44,268 nt of DNA from an uncultured Lachnospiraceae bacterium (GTDB taxonomy: Bacteria; Bacillota; Clostridia; Lachnospirales; Lachnospiraceae): contig CAJUNP010000011.1 in NCBI GenBank assembly GCA_910587935.1, positions 1-44,268 on the forward strand, given 5' to 3'. Shown here one piece after another: positions 1-7,129 of the stretch (positions are counted from its first letter, which is position 1; each line of letters begins with the position of its first letter). A model generated the notes under the pieces. It was given only the letters and a program-made list of their open reading frames with translations. It had not been told where the DNA came from and searched no databases. Position numbers and translations under genes: made by a program.

Positions 1-52
1 GTCCATGTGACAGTCCATGTGACCGTCCATAGGACAGTCCGCTGGAAAGTCC
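1..52 (+). repeat. 12-bp tandem repeats at the window edge
   Basis: Four 12-bp units begin with GTCC: GTCCATGTGACA, GTCCATGTGACC, GTCCATAGGACA and GTCCGCTGGAAA, followed by a fifth GTCC. A second run of about 6-bp units (ACCGTA-like) follows at about 60-87. The array may continue to the left of the window. The repeats could be iterons of a replication origin or simply encode a Val/Thr-rich peptide, since frame 1 is open through them. Confidence 0.6.
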
Positions 53-96
53 TTGACCATACCGTCACCGTAAACGTAACCGTAACCTATATATAA
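1..96 (+). CDS. Possible 3' end of an upstream gene (Val/Thr-rich tail)
   Basis: Frame 1 is open from the first base to a TAA at 94-96 and would encode a repetitive Val-His-Thr and Val-Thr-rich tail of 31 residues. The other two forward frames are closed by stops inside the repeats. This fits the C-terminal end of a gene that starts outside the window, for example a replication protein with the origin repeats inside it. The peptide alone cannot identify a family, and the open frame could be chance. Confidence 0.3.
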   Translation, partial: VHVTVHVTVHRTVRWKVLDHTVTVNVTVTYI

Positions 97-132
97 ACAT
101 ATATGTGCGTTTGTTGATATGATGGATAAGTC

Positions 133-141
133 TGTGGATAA
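133..141 (-). promoter_or_regulatory. Perfect DnaA box
   Basis: TGTGGATAA on + is the complement of TTATCCACA, the consensus DnaA box. A weaker copy (GATGGATAAG) lies about 10 bp upstream. Both sit after an AT-rich stretch (86-120) and the repeats at 1-52, which together resemble a replication origin. A single 9-mer can also occur by chance. Confidence 0.45.
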
Positions 142-144
142 AAC

Positions 145-205
145 TCGAAAATTCCAAAAATATTTTCCGTAAAACTATTGACACCACAGGAGGTAGTGTT
201 ACGAT
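145..205 (+). promoter_or_regulatory. Element promoter copy 1 with GGAA/TTCC box
   Basis: TTGACA at 178-183 and TACGAT at 200-205 are 16 bp apart. TCGAAAATTCCA lies upstream at 145-156. The bases just before -35 (GTAAAACTA) also occur in copy 2. This is one of five promoters of the same type in the element and points to the gene at 414. Confidence 0.65.
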
Positions 206-303
206 GCGTTCACGCTAAACAAATACCTAAACTAAGCGAAGCAGTAGGCGGTCAGATGGTTGCATCAATCGGGCGGTTGCCGAAAAGTAGCAAGATAGGG
301 AAA

Positions 304-364
304 TGGAAAATTCCAAAAAATATTCAGTAAAACTATTGACAAATTGGAAAATTCCAGTTACGAT
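304..364 (+). promoter_or_regulatory. Element promoter copy 2 with two GGAA/TTCC boxes
   Basis: TTGACA at 336-341 and TACGAT at 359-364 are separated by 17 bp. TGGAAAATTCCA occurs twice: upstream at 304-315, and inside the spacer at 345-356, where a bound protein would block RNA polymerase. This suggests repression by an element-encoded regulator. It would transcribe the block starting at 414. Confidence 0.7.
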
Positions 365-413
365 GCGTATAAGTTAAATATCAGTAGAACAACTGAAAGC
401 AGGAGGTATTGAG

Positions 414-623
414 ATGAAGGTTTTTAGAATGGCAGATGTTGAGAAGATTGAGGAGATGCTTGCATCCGGAAAAACGGTTGAGGTTGAGTGGAAGGATGGA
501 GCAACCGGTGAGATGAATACAGAGACAGTTAAGTCGGTTCGTTGGGATGGTTTGGTGTTCACCACTGGCGGCTGCATCTATACCGGGATTGATAAGCTGG
601 TTGAAATCCGGGAGGCAGCGTGA
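414..623 (+). CDS. Small unknown protein, first gene of the left block
   Basis: This encodes 69 residues. An AGGAGG at about 402 lies at good distance from ATG 414. The product begins with a charged helix (VEKIEEMLASGKTVEVEW), followed by short predicted strands. I recognise no family, signal peptide or membrane segment. It is the first gene after promoter copies 1 and 2, and its TGA overlaps the start region of the next gene, so translation is probably coupled. Any function, such as regulation of the element, would be a guess. Confidence 0.75.
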   Translation: MKVFRMADVEKIEEMLASGKTVEVEWKDGATGEMNTETVKSVRWDGLVFTTGGCIYTGIDKLVEIREAA

Positions 624-811
624 TGGCTCAGAGAAAGTTTTACCAGGACAGATGGAATGAAAAGAAGGTGTGGGAGGTAGTAAGGCTGGTTGGCGGCTTT
701 TACCTCAAACAGTACATAGATGGGAGACAGCAAGGCAGAGGTCTCCGAACCACTAAGAAATTCATCAAGAGTATCGGCATCCTGGATTTCCAGGAAGTAG
801 CCGGAGCATAA
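623..811 (+). CDS. Small basic unknown protein
   Basis: This encodes 62 residues from ATG 623. A GTG three bases earlier (620) is also in frame, but GGAGG at 611-615 is better spaced for 623. The protein is rich in Lys, Arg and aromatic residues and could bind nucleic acid, though no known motif is visible. It overlaps the preceding stop and is followed after 13 bases by the next gene, within the same operon. No family recognised. Confidence 0.7.
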   Translation: MAQRKFYQDRWNEKKVWEVVRLVGGFYLKQYIDGRQQGRGLRTTKKFIKSIGILDFQEVAGA

Positions 812-824
812 GGAGGAAAAGGAC

Positions 825-1235
825 ATGGCAGTGAGAAGCATTGAGGAAGCAAGGGTGGAGGCAGTAAAGAGATTGGAAGTTCTGAAGGTGCATGAAAATG
901 TGCTGAGAGAGTTCCGGGAGGAAGAAAAGCTGAACAGGTCGGAACGGCTCGGTATTCTGTACTGGCTGAATGACGAGGAGCAGGCGATGGCGAAGGAGTT
1001 CGAGGAGAAGCATGAGGCGGTTGTCTATCATGTCATCCACCAGCACACGAACATCGGCGAGATGTATAGCCTTCTGTATGTGAGCCTGGAAGACGGCGAG
1101 TGGTGCATTGACCGGGAAGACCTGGCATCCGGGCAGGCGTTGGCGTATGTGATTAACAAGACGATGCCGGATTGCTCGGAGTTTGGAAGCATTGGCGTGG
1201 AGCCTTGCAACGGCGGCATCGTCAGAACATGGTAG
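825..1235 (+). CDS. Unknown element protein, 136 residues
   Basis: ATG 825 follows AGGAGG at 811-816. The N-terminal half (residues 5-60) is strongly helical and rich in Glu, Lys and Arg, possibly a short coiled coil. The C-terminal half has mixed hydrophobic strands and ends in Trp. There are no catalytic signatures, signal peptide or membrane segment. It sits in a tight co-directional run of unknown element genes, so co-transcription is likely. I do not recognise the family. Confidence 0.75.
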   Translation: MAVRSIEEARVEAVKRLEVLKVHENVLREFREEEKLNRSERLGILYWLNDEEQAMAKEFEEKHEAVVYHVIHQHTNIGEMYSLLYVSLEDGEWCIDREDLASGQALAYVINKTMPDCSEFGSIGVEPCNGGIVRTW

Positions 1236-1248
1236 GGAGGAATGGAAG

Positions 1249-1638
1249 ATGGCGAGATATTACAGCACACAGCGCCCGGTTATGCCGGGCGGCTTCCCTA
1301 GAAAATCCGATGTTGTGGAGATTAAGAATTTTGATGTGAAGACCTTTTGCAAGGAGATAGGGAAGGAAGCCTGGGGATACATAGAGTACCAGGCGGAACT
1401 CACGAAAGAGGAAGCGGATGCTTATGAGCTGACACTCGGCGGCATGAAGACCTATTATTGCGTGACTTCCTCAGTAGATGACAAGGGAAAGGTGAGGGCG
1501 GCAATCACCAATGTTATTGATGCTGCCTGCAAGCCGGAGAACAGTTTCAAAAGTTTGAAGCACAAAGACATCTATACTGATTGGTTTGAGAGCCGGGAGG
1601 AAGCTGAGAAGCTGGTAGAGGGGGCGAAGACGGCATGA
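1249..1638 (+). CDS. Unknown element protein, 129 residues
   Basis: ATG 1249 is preferred, because GGGAGG lies just upstream and 1249 follows the previous stop. Upstream in-frame starts would overlap the previous gene. The product begins MARYYSTQRPVMPGGFPR and continues with alternating predicted strands and helices, with an acidic C-terminal helix (SREEAEKLVEG). No known motif is seen. Its last bases overlap the start of the next small gene by ATGA, a sign of translational coupling. Confidence 0.75.
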   Translation: MARYYSTQRPVMPGGFPRKSDVVEIKNFDVKTFCKEIGKEAWGYIEYQAELTKEEADAYELTLGGMKTYYCVTSSVDDKGKVRAAITNVIDAACKPENSFKSLKHKDIYTDWFESREEAEKLVEGAKTA

Positions 1639-1787
1639 AAGCAGGATGGAAAGTGAAGATACCGGACATCGGACCACTGGCAACAGTGATCCAGTCCGGG
1701 AAGCAGATGGTAAAGCTGGAACTGGAAGGAGAGCAGTTCTGGATGCCAGTGGAGCTTTTGGAAGTCGAGGAAAAGGAGGCGGCATAG
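1635..1787 (+). CDS. 50-residue unknown protein
   Basis: ATG 1635 overlaps the preceding TGA as ATGA. The frame runs to TAG at 1785-1787. The product starts MKAGWKVKIPDIGPLATVIQ and looks like a small beta-rich domain, with alternating hydrophobic residues and then LELEGEQFWMPVELLEVEE. The fold may resemble an SH3-like barrel, but this is only an impression. It is supported by overlap with both neighbours, since its TAG shares a base with the next GTG start. Confidence 0.6.
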   Translation: MKAGWKVKIPDIGPLATVIQSGKQMVKLELEGEQFWMPVELLEVEEKEAA

Positions 1788-1978
1788 TGGCTTGTGAGAA
1801 TAATGTAATCAGAAAAACCGACAGCATAGGTCACGCCAGAGAGATTTTAGATACTCATGGAGTACCGCTTCCTCATGGATGGGAGATTGCTATGGGGATG
1901 TTGTTAGAAAGTTGCGATTATTTGGAAGTGTGTGGTTTCGGACATAATGCACAGTTCAGATTATGCGAGGAGGAATAG
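1787..1978 (+). CDS. 63-residue unknown protein, GTG start
   Basis: The start is taken as GTG 1787 because AGGAGG lies about 7 bases before it. The longer open frame reaches back through the previous gene. The product begins ACENNVIRKTDSIGHAREIL after the initiator and contains two helical stretches and three Cys residues. No family is recognised. Its last bases (GCGAGGAGGAATAG) provide the ribosome site of the next gene, so the two are probably coupled. Confidence 0.6.
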   Translation: MACENNVIRKTDSIGHAREILDTHGVPLPHGWEIAMGMLLESCDYLEVCGFGHNAQFRLCEEE

Positions 1979-1980
1979 AG

Positions 1981-2520
1981 ATGGAAAAGTATTACTTCAC
2001 ATTTGGAAGTTGGGAGAAGTTCCCTTACAAGAATACATATCTGGTTGTGGTGGCATCCAGCTTTGATGATGCTACGGCTGCTTTTAGAGAAAAGTATCCG
2101 GATATTCATGAGAATTGCTTGAATTGCAGCTTTTGGTACAACGAAGAACAATGGGAAAAGACCAGAGTTCTTTATGAGGATAAGAGTCCGGCAGAAGTTA
2201 TCTTTACAGAGACTTGCTTCGGGAAAAAGCCGGAAGGCTATGGTGATTTGTTCATATTCGTTCCAGAAATGAAGCAGATCGTTCGCATTGCTGAAGGAAC
2301 CGGAGACAATTTGCTTCCGGAAGACCAGGACCAGGGATATGTGGACTATATCTACTATGAGCAGTACGAACTCAGCCAGGATATGCCGGAGGTTGACGGA
2401 GGGCAGGTGATGCTGGAAAAGATGGTGCGAGACCAGTACCGGTGCATGGCGGACAGCATCCAGGACGTATTGAGCATGGCGTATGGCAGTTATATGTATG
2501 ACTGTATGATTTTGGCATAG
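1981..2520 (+). CDS. Unknown acidic element protein, 179 residues
   Basis: ATG 1981 follows GAGGAGGAATAGAG; an upstream in-frame ATG at 1963 overlaps the previous gene and is less likely. The protein starts MEKYYFTFGSWEKFPYKN and is rich in aromatic and acidic residues. The N-terminal part (FTFGSWEKFPY...YLVVVASSFDDATAAFREKYPD) has the look of a small alpha/beta domain found in mobile-element proteins that handle column-like input, but I cannot name it. There is no signal peptide or membrane segment. Confidence 0.75.
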   Translation: MEKYYFTFGSWEKFPYKNTYLVVVASSFDDATAAFREKYPDIHENCLNCSFWYNEEQWEKTRVLYEDKSPAEVIFTETCFGKKPEGYGDLFIFVPEMKQIVRIAEGTGDNLLPEDQDQGYVDYIYYEQYELSQDMPEVDGGQVMLEKMVRDQYRCMADSIQDVLSMAYGSYMYDCMILA

Positions 2521-2531
2521 GAGGAACCGGT

Positions 2532-2921
2532 ATGAGGATTGTATATGATGACACAATGCATGGCGAGTTGGTGGCGGCTGTTGAGAAGTTCATGGCTTCT
2601 TTCGATGTGAAAAGAATAGTTCAGTATGAGTATGGGATGGATAGGGTGCAGATGCACATTCTGAGAGAAAAGCTCAACCTCTATTTGGAGCATTGCAGAA
2701 TGAGCATTGGGAACAAAGTAACTCATGCTCATGGCATCGGCAATAATTGCCAGTACCCGGTCTATTACTATCCGGAAGGTTCTGATGAAATCCAGGAGTG
2801 CGGAAGCATCAATATCAACAGTGGAATGTACGGAGAAGGCTTTGTCAGCTATGAAGATTACAACGGAAATCGGATCGGGGCATTATACGAGGTTAGGACT
2901 CGTGGTGTTGTAAAAAAGTAG
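2532..2921 (+). CDS. Unknown element protein, last of its block
   Basis: ATG 2532 follows TAGGAGGAACCGGT, and the product is 129 residues. The N-terminus looks helical (ELVAAVEKFMASFDVKRIV). The middle holds HAHGIGNN and a YPVYYYP segment, and the tail is basic. No known motif is recognised. It ends just before promoter copy 3, so it is likely the last gene of the first transcription block, although no terminator hairpin is evident between them. Confidence 0.75.
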   Translation: MRIVYDDTMHGELVAAVEKFMASFDVKRIVQYEYGMDRVQMHILREKLNLYLEHCRMSIGNKVTHAHGIGNNCQYPVYYYPEGSDEIQECGSININSGMYGEGFVSYEDYNGNRIGALYEVRTRGVVKK

Positions 2922-2929
2922 AAAAATTC

Positions 2930-2979
2930 AGTTTTTCTATTGACACCCCGGACGGAGGTGCTATCGTTCGCCGCACGAT
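2930..2979 (+). promoter_or_regulatory. Element promoter copy 3
   Basis: TTGACA at 2940-2945 and TATCGT at 2962-2967 are 16 bp apart, with AAAAATTCAGTTTTTCTA upstream. The -10 box starts an inverted repeat, TATCGT-N7-ACGATA (2962-2980). The same repeat occurs in copy 5. It precedes the gene at 3024. Confidence 0.7.
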
Positions 2980-3023
2980 ATAACAAATCATATCCGGCGA
3001 ACGACCGGAGGAAGGAGCAGTTT

Positions 3024-3416
3024 ATGGATGCTATGGAGAGACAGAAACTAACAGAGGATCAGATTGAGAAGCTGGCAGTTGAAATCAGAGAGTTCCTGCT
3101 GGAGCATGGTATGTGGCAGGATGTTGATATTTATTTCAACCACAAGAGATTTGGATGCAAGGACCCGGAGACCGGGAGGTACTTCTACAATGACCGGGAG
3201 CATCTGTTCGTGGAGGAGGATATCGAGCCGCAGACGTATTTTGAATATGTCAATCCGGACCATATCCTCAGCATGAGTTTTGAAGGTCCGGTATGCGAGA
3301 TGCTTTACTATTGCGAGTACCCGGCTATCAGAAAGAAGTTTGATGCGATTTTCGAGCGGTACGGTTTGTATTATGAGTTCGGAAATCATTGGAATTTCAG
3401 CTGTTATTACATTTGA
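3024..3416 (+). CDS. Unknown element protein, 130 residues
   Basis: ATG 3024 follows GGAGGAAGGAG with 6-base spacing. A longer frame begins with TTG at 2940, but that TTG is the -35 box, so it is rejected. The product is helical at the N-terminus (LTEDQIEKLAVEIREFLLEHG). It continues with an aromatic, acidic region including YFNHKRFG and YYFEPQ-like strands. No family recognised. It is the first gene after promoter copy 3. Confidence 0.75.
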   Translation: MDAMERQKLTEDQIEKLAVEIREFLLEHGMWQDVDIYFNHKRFGCKDPETGRYFYNDREHLFVEEDIEPQTYFEYVNPDHILSMSFEGPVCEMLYYCEYPAIRKKFDAIFERYGLYYEFGNHWNFSCYYI

Positions 3417-3427
3417 GGAGGTGTTGT

Positions 3428-4003
3428 ATGAAAAGAGTAGCTGTCGGCAGACATATCAACGGCATTACTATCAATCCGTTAGAGTATCTGCTGGATGACG
3501 AAGGCGATCTGATGACCTTCGAGTCAGAGGAAAAGGCGAAAGAGTTCCTGGCAGAAAAAGGCTTCTCTGAGAAGGATATGTACTGGATGGTGTTCGAGGA
3601 AGTGGATGATACCAAACAGACAGATGAATATGAAGTTATCGGCGAGTGTGAGGTGGATGAAAATGGTGAGATAGTCAAGCTGGAACGTGAGTATTTCCGG
3701 CAAGGGTACATATACAAGAACCCGAACGCATACCACAACGACAAGCCGGCTGTCTGCTATGTTCCGGAACTGTCGGACTCAGCTTATACCGGGCAGGATT
3801 TCCTGGATATGTGCAACGGCCAGCCGGAAATTGCAGACCATGTTTTTGATGCTGTTGACTGGCAGCATCCAGAAAGTTATCTGGATGAACAGGGTGACGA
3901 TGAACTGTGGCAGTGCAAATGTGGCAAGTGGTACTGGTGCTATGGAGTTGATAAGTGTCCGCATTGCGGAGCAGAAAAGAAGGAGGAGAATTATGCTGGC
4001 TGA
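3428..4003 (+). CDS. Unknown protein with C-terminal zinc ribbon
   Basis: ATG 3428 follows GAGGAGGTGTTGT, and the product is 191 residues. The N-terminal 60 residues (MKRVAVGRHINGITINPLEY and an acidic helix) form a module I associate with mobile elements of gut Firmicutes, function unknown. The C-terminus has a CxC plus CPHCG pattern (WQCKCGKWYWC...KCPHCG), a likely zinc ribbon that could bind nucleic acid or protein. The middle is acidic and aromatic. It overlaps the next small gene. Confidence 0.75.
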   Translation: MKRVAVGRHINGITINPLEYLLDDEGDLMTFESEEKAKEFLAEKGFSEKDMYWMVFEEVDDTKQTDEYEVIGECEVDENGEIVKLEREYFRQGYIYKNPNAYHNDKPAVCYVPELSDSAYTGQDFLDMCNGQPEIADHVFDAVDWQHPESYLDEQGDDELWQCKCGKWYWCYGVDKCPHCGAEKKEENYAG

Positions 4004-4148
4004 TTTGCTGAAAGCCCTGGCAGAAGCCGGGGATAAAAAGGAAAAGGAAAAAGTATACCGGAACCTAGAGCGTGTTGGCATGGATCGGATGACAGCAAAT
4101 GTGCTTGTGGCAGAAATGAGAAAGGAGGCTACGGCGAATGGAAAATGA
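3993..4148 (+). CDS. 51-residue helical protein
   Basis: ATG 3993 follows AAGGAGGAGAATT, and the frame ends at TGA 4146-4148. The start overlaps the end of the zinc-ribbon gene, and the end overlaps the next gene by about 11 bases. The product (MLADLLKALAEAGDKKEKEK...) is almost wholly helical and charged, resembling a small HTH-like or coiled-coil partner protein. No family recognised. The double overlap is the main support. Confidence 0.65.
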   Translation: MLADLLKALAEAGDKKEKEKVYRNLERVGMDRMTANVLVAEMRKEATANGK

Positions 4149-4524
4149 AGTTTTGAAGTTGGAACTGGAAGTCATTGTTACCCAGGAAGATATTGATGAC
4201 ATCATGGCAGGAGCTTTGGAAGGAGGCATCAACTACTGGTGCGGTAAGGCAGAGGTAGTCGGAGATTACCTGGGAGAATATGCAAGTGAGCAGATTTCCA
4301 GGGGCGGTCAGCTTCTCCTGCATGATATTGAGGAGGATAAGACCTATACGCTGGATAAGGAAAAGTTTCTGAAGGGATTGAAGATGTACTTCGAGAAGCC
4401 ACATCCGTATGACATCCTGGAGGAGATTGACAATAAGCTGAGAATTGACACCTGCAATGCGGATGCAACGGTATGTGACATGATTATCCAGTACGCATTG
4501 TTCGATGATGTGATCTACGGATAA
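4138..4524 (+). CDS. Acidic mobile-element protein, 128 residues
   Basis: ATG 4138 follows GAAAGGAGGCTACGGCGA. The protein is strongly acidic. Its segment DIDDIMAGALEGGINYWCGK followed by AEVVGDYLGEYASEQISRGG belongs to a family I recall from many Clostridia integrative elements, without known function. The acidic surface could mimic DNA, as antirestriction proteins do, but no ArdA-type motif is evident. There is no signal or membrane segment. It closes a run of three overlapping genes. Confidence 0.8.
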   Translation: MENEVLKLELEVIVTQEDIDDIMAGALEGGINYWCGKAEVVGDYLGEYASEQISRGGQLLLHDIEEDKTYTLDKEKFLKGLKMYFEKPHPYDILEEIDNKLRIDTCNADATVCDMIIQYALFDDVIYG

Positions 4525-4567
4525 GAGGCTGTATTGAGCCGGAGTAAATTGAAACCTATCAAATATA

Positions 4568-4597
4568 CCCTGGGTGTCCGAATAAAGGCTCCCAGGG
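4568..4597 (+). ncRNA. Hairpin between operon blocks
   Basis: CCCTGGG at 4568-4574 pairs with CCCAGGG at 4591-4597 across a 16-nt loop. No T-run follows, so a normal intrinsic terminator is unlikely. It lies in the 103-base gap before the gene at 4628 and would be in its mRNA leader. It may be an RNA control element, processing site or recognition site. Exact role unknown. Confidence 0.4.
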
Positions 4598-4627
4598 GCG
4601 TTAAATAAACGTAAGGAGGCATGAAAG

Positions 4628-5308
4628 ATGAAGATATTGACGTATGTTCTTCATGGAATGTGGAACACGCCGGACACCGATGGCGTTGTGGTTATCGGAG
4701 TATCTGTGGATGTGGAACCGCTTCTCAGAAAGCTGGATGAAATTGCCGACAGCAAGGCGAAAGAGTATGTGGAAATGTGCGGCTACATCCAGGAGGAGAG
4801 GGGCGAAAGGTATTATGAGGCGGTGAATGTGAGCGGCAAGTATGCGAAGTTCTACATCACCGAACACCAGATGGAACTGCCGGAGAATACGATGGGAGCC
4901 ATCAGCCGGGAGATGGAGAAGATCGACCGCACCAGGGATGTCGGACAGTATCTGGATGATATGTATGAGGATGGAAATATCGAACCCTGGAAGTATGAAT
5001 ACATGGTTAGGAAGCCGGAAGTGATGCAAGAAATCCTCCAGCTTTTCATCAAGACCGAAGATTGCAATACGCCGTTCAATACCACGCTGGATATTGTGGT
5101 CGGAAACGTGATGAAGGAGATTACCCTCGATGATAAGAAGCTGGAGTATTTGTGGGAGGAGTTCGGTGATGTGCTGATTGATGATGACGAGTGCATCCTG
5201 GATGACTTCCTTGGATTTGAGCGTGGAACGCACCGGGAGGCGGTATGGCACTGGTTTGATGAAAGATATTCCGGCGGCGTTGCGAAGCTGATGTTTGGAG
5301 GTGAGTGA
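4628..5308 (+). CDS. Unknown acidic protein, 226 residues
   Basis: ATG 4628 follows TAAGGAGGCATGAAAG. The first part (MKILTYVLHGMWNTPDTDG then VVVIGVSVDVEPLLRKLDEI) is alpha/beta. The middle holds long acidic helices, and the end includes a His-Trp-rich segment (REAVWHWFDERYSGG). No catalytic motif is recognised. It follows the hairpin at 4568-4597 and is three bases upstream of the next gene, so it heads a new block. No family is named. Confidence 0.75.
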   Translation: MKILTYVLHGMWNTPDTDGVVVIGVSVDVEPLLRKLDEIADSKAKEYVEMCGYIQEERGERYYEAVNVSGKYAKFYITEHQMELPENTMGAISREMEKIDRTRDVGQYLDDMYEDGNIEPWKYEYMVRKPEVMQEILQLFIKTEDCNTPFNTTLDIVVGNVMKEITLDDKKLEYLWEEFGDVLIDDDECILDDFLGFERGTHREAVWHWFDERYSGGVAKLMFGGE

Positions 5309-5311
5309 GGC

Positions 5312-5656
5312 ATGAAGAATACGAGAATTTCCTACCTTTACAGAGATGCCAGCAATTACAAGCAGCACAATGAGGTTGTGGTTCCTGGAACCTTTACACC
5401 AGAGCAGATTGAAGCCATAATCGGATGCCTGGATGCAGGAGAGTATTTTATTCCAGTCCAGGTCGGTTTTCCGGAAGAAAGGTTTGAAAAGATCACAGAA
5501 GACGATCACTGCTGGTTTGAATTGAGCAGAGACGGATTTGAAGAAACCGATGCAGAGGCGAACATTGATATGGCGCCTGGTGAAGTGGTTGCAAAGTTCC
5601 TGGAAGCAAAGGGAAATTGGGATGACAGTAAAGAATTTGGAGGTGAATTAGAATGA
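5312..5656 (+). CDS. Mobile-element protein of unknown function, 114 residues
   Basis: ATG 5312 follows GGAGGTGAGTGAGG. The product begins MKNTRISYLYRDASNYKQHN and contains VPGTFTPEQIEAIIGCLDAG and a FIPVQVGFPEERF segment. This pattern is one I associate with short proteins common in gut Firmicutes mobile elements, function unknown. It is acidic and soluble. Its TGA overlaps the next ATG, so translation is probably coupled to the HNH-like gene downstream. Confidence 0.8.
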   Translation: MKNTRISYLYRDASNYKQHNEVVVPGTFTPEQIEAIIGCLDAGEYFIPVQVGFPEERFEKITEDDHCWFELSRDGFEETDAEANIDMAPGEVVAKFLEAKGNWDDSKEFGGELE

Positions 5657-6006
5657 AAGGCATAGTAACAGAGCATAGCGAAATCTGCTTCATCTGCGGC
5701 AGACAAACAGAGGCAGAGCATCATCTGATATTCGGAACCGCCGGCAGAGAACTCAGCGAGAAAGACGGTCTGAAGGTCCCAATCTGCAATAACTGTCACA
5801 ATATGGGTGAAGTGACAAGGCGGATACATGGGAACCCGATGGCGGAAAAGATGTCGAAAATCATCGGACAGCTTGCATGGGAGCGGCAGTGGATACTGAA
5901 AGATGCCGTCCATGACAAAGACGGTGATGAAGAAGAAACCCAGGCTTTGGAAAGCAGGATTGCCCGGAAAGAATTTAGGAGCAGATACGGAATTTCGTAT
6001 CTGTAA
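5653..6006 (+). CDS. HNH-like zinc-binding protein, 117 residues
   Basis: ATG 5653 overlaps the previous stop. The protein has CFIC at residues 12-15, EHHLIFG at about 22-28 and CNNCH further on. Two CxxC pairs with an intervening His-His resemble the treble-clef core of HNH nucleases or related phage recombination nucleases. It is short, and I cannot assign all catalytic residues. It is likely a phage-type HNH protein acting on element DNA. A purely structural zinc protein is the alternative. Confidence 0.65.
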   Translation: MKGIVTEHSEICFICGRQTEAEHHLIFGTAGRELSEKDGLKVPICNNCHNMGEVTRRIHGNPMAEKMSKIIGQLAWERQWILKDAVHDKDGDEEETQALESRIARKEFRSRYGISYL

Positions 6007-6018
6007 AGGAGGTTGCGT

Positions 6019-6348
6019 ATGCTGATTTTAGGACAGAACGGAGATGTGATGGTGAATGTGGAACGCCATCAATGCTTCTCAATCTACCAGCTTGGCGATT
6101 ATGAGCATGGTAAGGAGATGGAGAAAAGGTTTCGGATACTTGCCTGGTATGGAAGCGGCGAGGATGATTGTTGGGGTATCGGTGATTATGCTACCGAAGA
6201 CCGGGCAAAGGAAGTTCTCCGGGAAATTTGGGAAAAGTACGCACAGTACCTGCACAGGAAAGGCGGACCGGCGATACTGAAAGGATCAGTCGATGTGCCG
6301 GAGGAGTTTTGGGTGCTTCCAAAGGTTTATGAGATGCCGAAGGAGTAG
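6019..6348 (+). CDS. Unknown element protein, 109 residues
   Basis: ATG 6019 is chosen over TTG 6013 because AAGGAGG at 6006-6012 leaves a proper 6-base gap. The product begins MLILGQNGDVMVNVERHQCF and continues with ILAWYGSGEDDCWGIGDY and an amphipathic helix. It resembles a small alpha/beta domain seen repeatedly in Firmicutes mobile elements, with no known role. There is no signal or membrane segment. It is co-directional and closely spaced with its neighbours. Confidence 0.75.
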   Translation: MLILGQNGDVMVNVERHQCFSIYQLGDYEHGKEMEKRFRILAWYGSGEDDCWGIGDYATEDRAKEVLREIWEKYAQYLHRKGGPAILKGSVDVPEEFWVLPKVYEMPKE

Positions 6349-6358
6349 GAGGCGCGCT

Positions 6359-7129
6359 ATGGCAAGGAAAGTTTACTGCGAGAATACGTCCTGCAAGCAT
6401 CATAAGAGTGGAGATGTATGCGATACGACCGTAAAAATCGGCTCCAGCGGTAAGTGCAAATCGTTTGAAAAAGGATTTGTGTACTATTTCCACAGAGTAT
6501 GGGATGAATTGGGTAATAGCAATTACATCGACTTTGTGAAGATAAACAGAGATGACGATTTGAGGATTGGGATTTTCATGGTATGTAAAGTTTACGGCAT
6601 CAGCTTCTCCGAAATGGAGTGGGGGCTTTGCAGAATACTCATGTTCAAAGAAAGTGAGAAAGGCGAACCGCTCCATTATAAAGATATTGTTGCCAGGGAG
6701 ATGAACCATGAGGAGTTTAATAAGCTGTTTCGTGATTTTCAGAACGGAATACTCCCAGGTGTAACACATGAAAAACCAAAGAAGGACAGTCAGCCGTTCG
6801 GGTGGCTGTCTCCGATGGGCGAGTTTACGGAAGGAGATTTTGCAGAACACGAAGAAGCGGCGGAAAGAATTATTGAAAAATCCGGATTTGGAGAGGAATA
6901 TGAGGACTGGCTCATGAGCAACGGCGAAGGTGTTACTTGTCGGGATTTTCTGTCTGAGGTCAAAGGTTATTGTCTGATACATAATCCAGCTGGATATGGA
7001 GGATACATTGTATCGAATGTAAAGCCGCTCGCGAAAAAGCAGAATGAATTTCTGTATAGGTACTTCATAGACATCGGGGATAGATTTAAAGCAGAGCAAT
7101 ATATCGACCAGAAGGAGGATTTGGAATGA
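6359..7129 (+). CDS. Protein with N-terminal Cys4 module, 256 residues
   Basis: ATG 6359 follows TAGGAGGCGCGCT; upstream in-frame starts overlap the previous gene. Residues C7, C12, C21 and C33 (ending in GKC) form a likely zinc-binding module. A similar spacing appears at the N-terminus of the DGR-type target protein at 11692. The rest (about 40-256) is an unrecognised soluble region rich in acidic and aromatic residues. Its TGA overlaps the next gene. Function unknown. Confidence 0.75.
   Translation: MARKVYCENTSCKHHKSGDVCDTTVKIGSSGKCKSFEKGFVYYFHRVWDELGNSNYIDFVKINRDDDLRIGIFMVCKVYGISFSEMEWGLCRILMFKESEKGEPLHYKDIVAREMNHEEFNKLFRDFQNGILPGVTHEKPKKDSQPFGWLSPMGEFTEGDFAEHEEAAERIIEKSGFGEEYEDWLMSNGEGVTCRDFLSEVKGYCLIHNPAGYGGYIVSNVKPLAKKQNEFLYRYFIDIGDRFKAEQYIDQKEDLE

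Larger units (their letters stand above)
97..413. other. Gene-free leader: AT-rich patch, DnaA box and two promoters
   Basis: These 317 bases hold no convincing gene. They contain an AT-rich stretch, the DnaA-like sites, and two copies of the element's repeated promoter with GGAA/TTCC boxes. Between the promoters (about 205-300) is a unique stretch. Its only ATG-initiated reading frame, a 24-codon frame from about 257, has no clear ribosome site. The region looks like a combined origin and control region. Confidence 0.5.

Noticed and set aside
1..87. CRISPR array
   Set aside because: Units of 12 and 6 bp without unique spacers; not CRISPR-like.
2940..3023. N-terminal extension starting with TTG at 2940
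   Set aside because: The TTG is the -35 box of promoter copy 3, and a proper ribosome site exists for ATG 3024.
4138..4524. ArdA-type antirestriction protein
   Set aside because: It is acidic, but no ArdA sequence pattern was recognised.
4601..5509. 302-codon minus-strand frame
   Set aside because: It lies opposite the genes at 4628 and 5312 and shows no ribosome site or family pattern; a codon-bias shadow.
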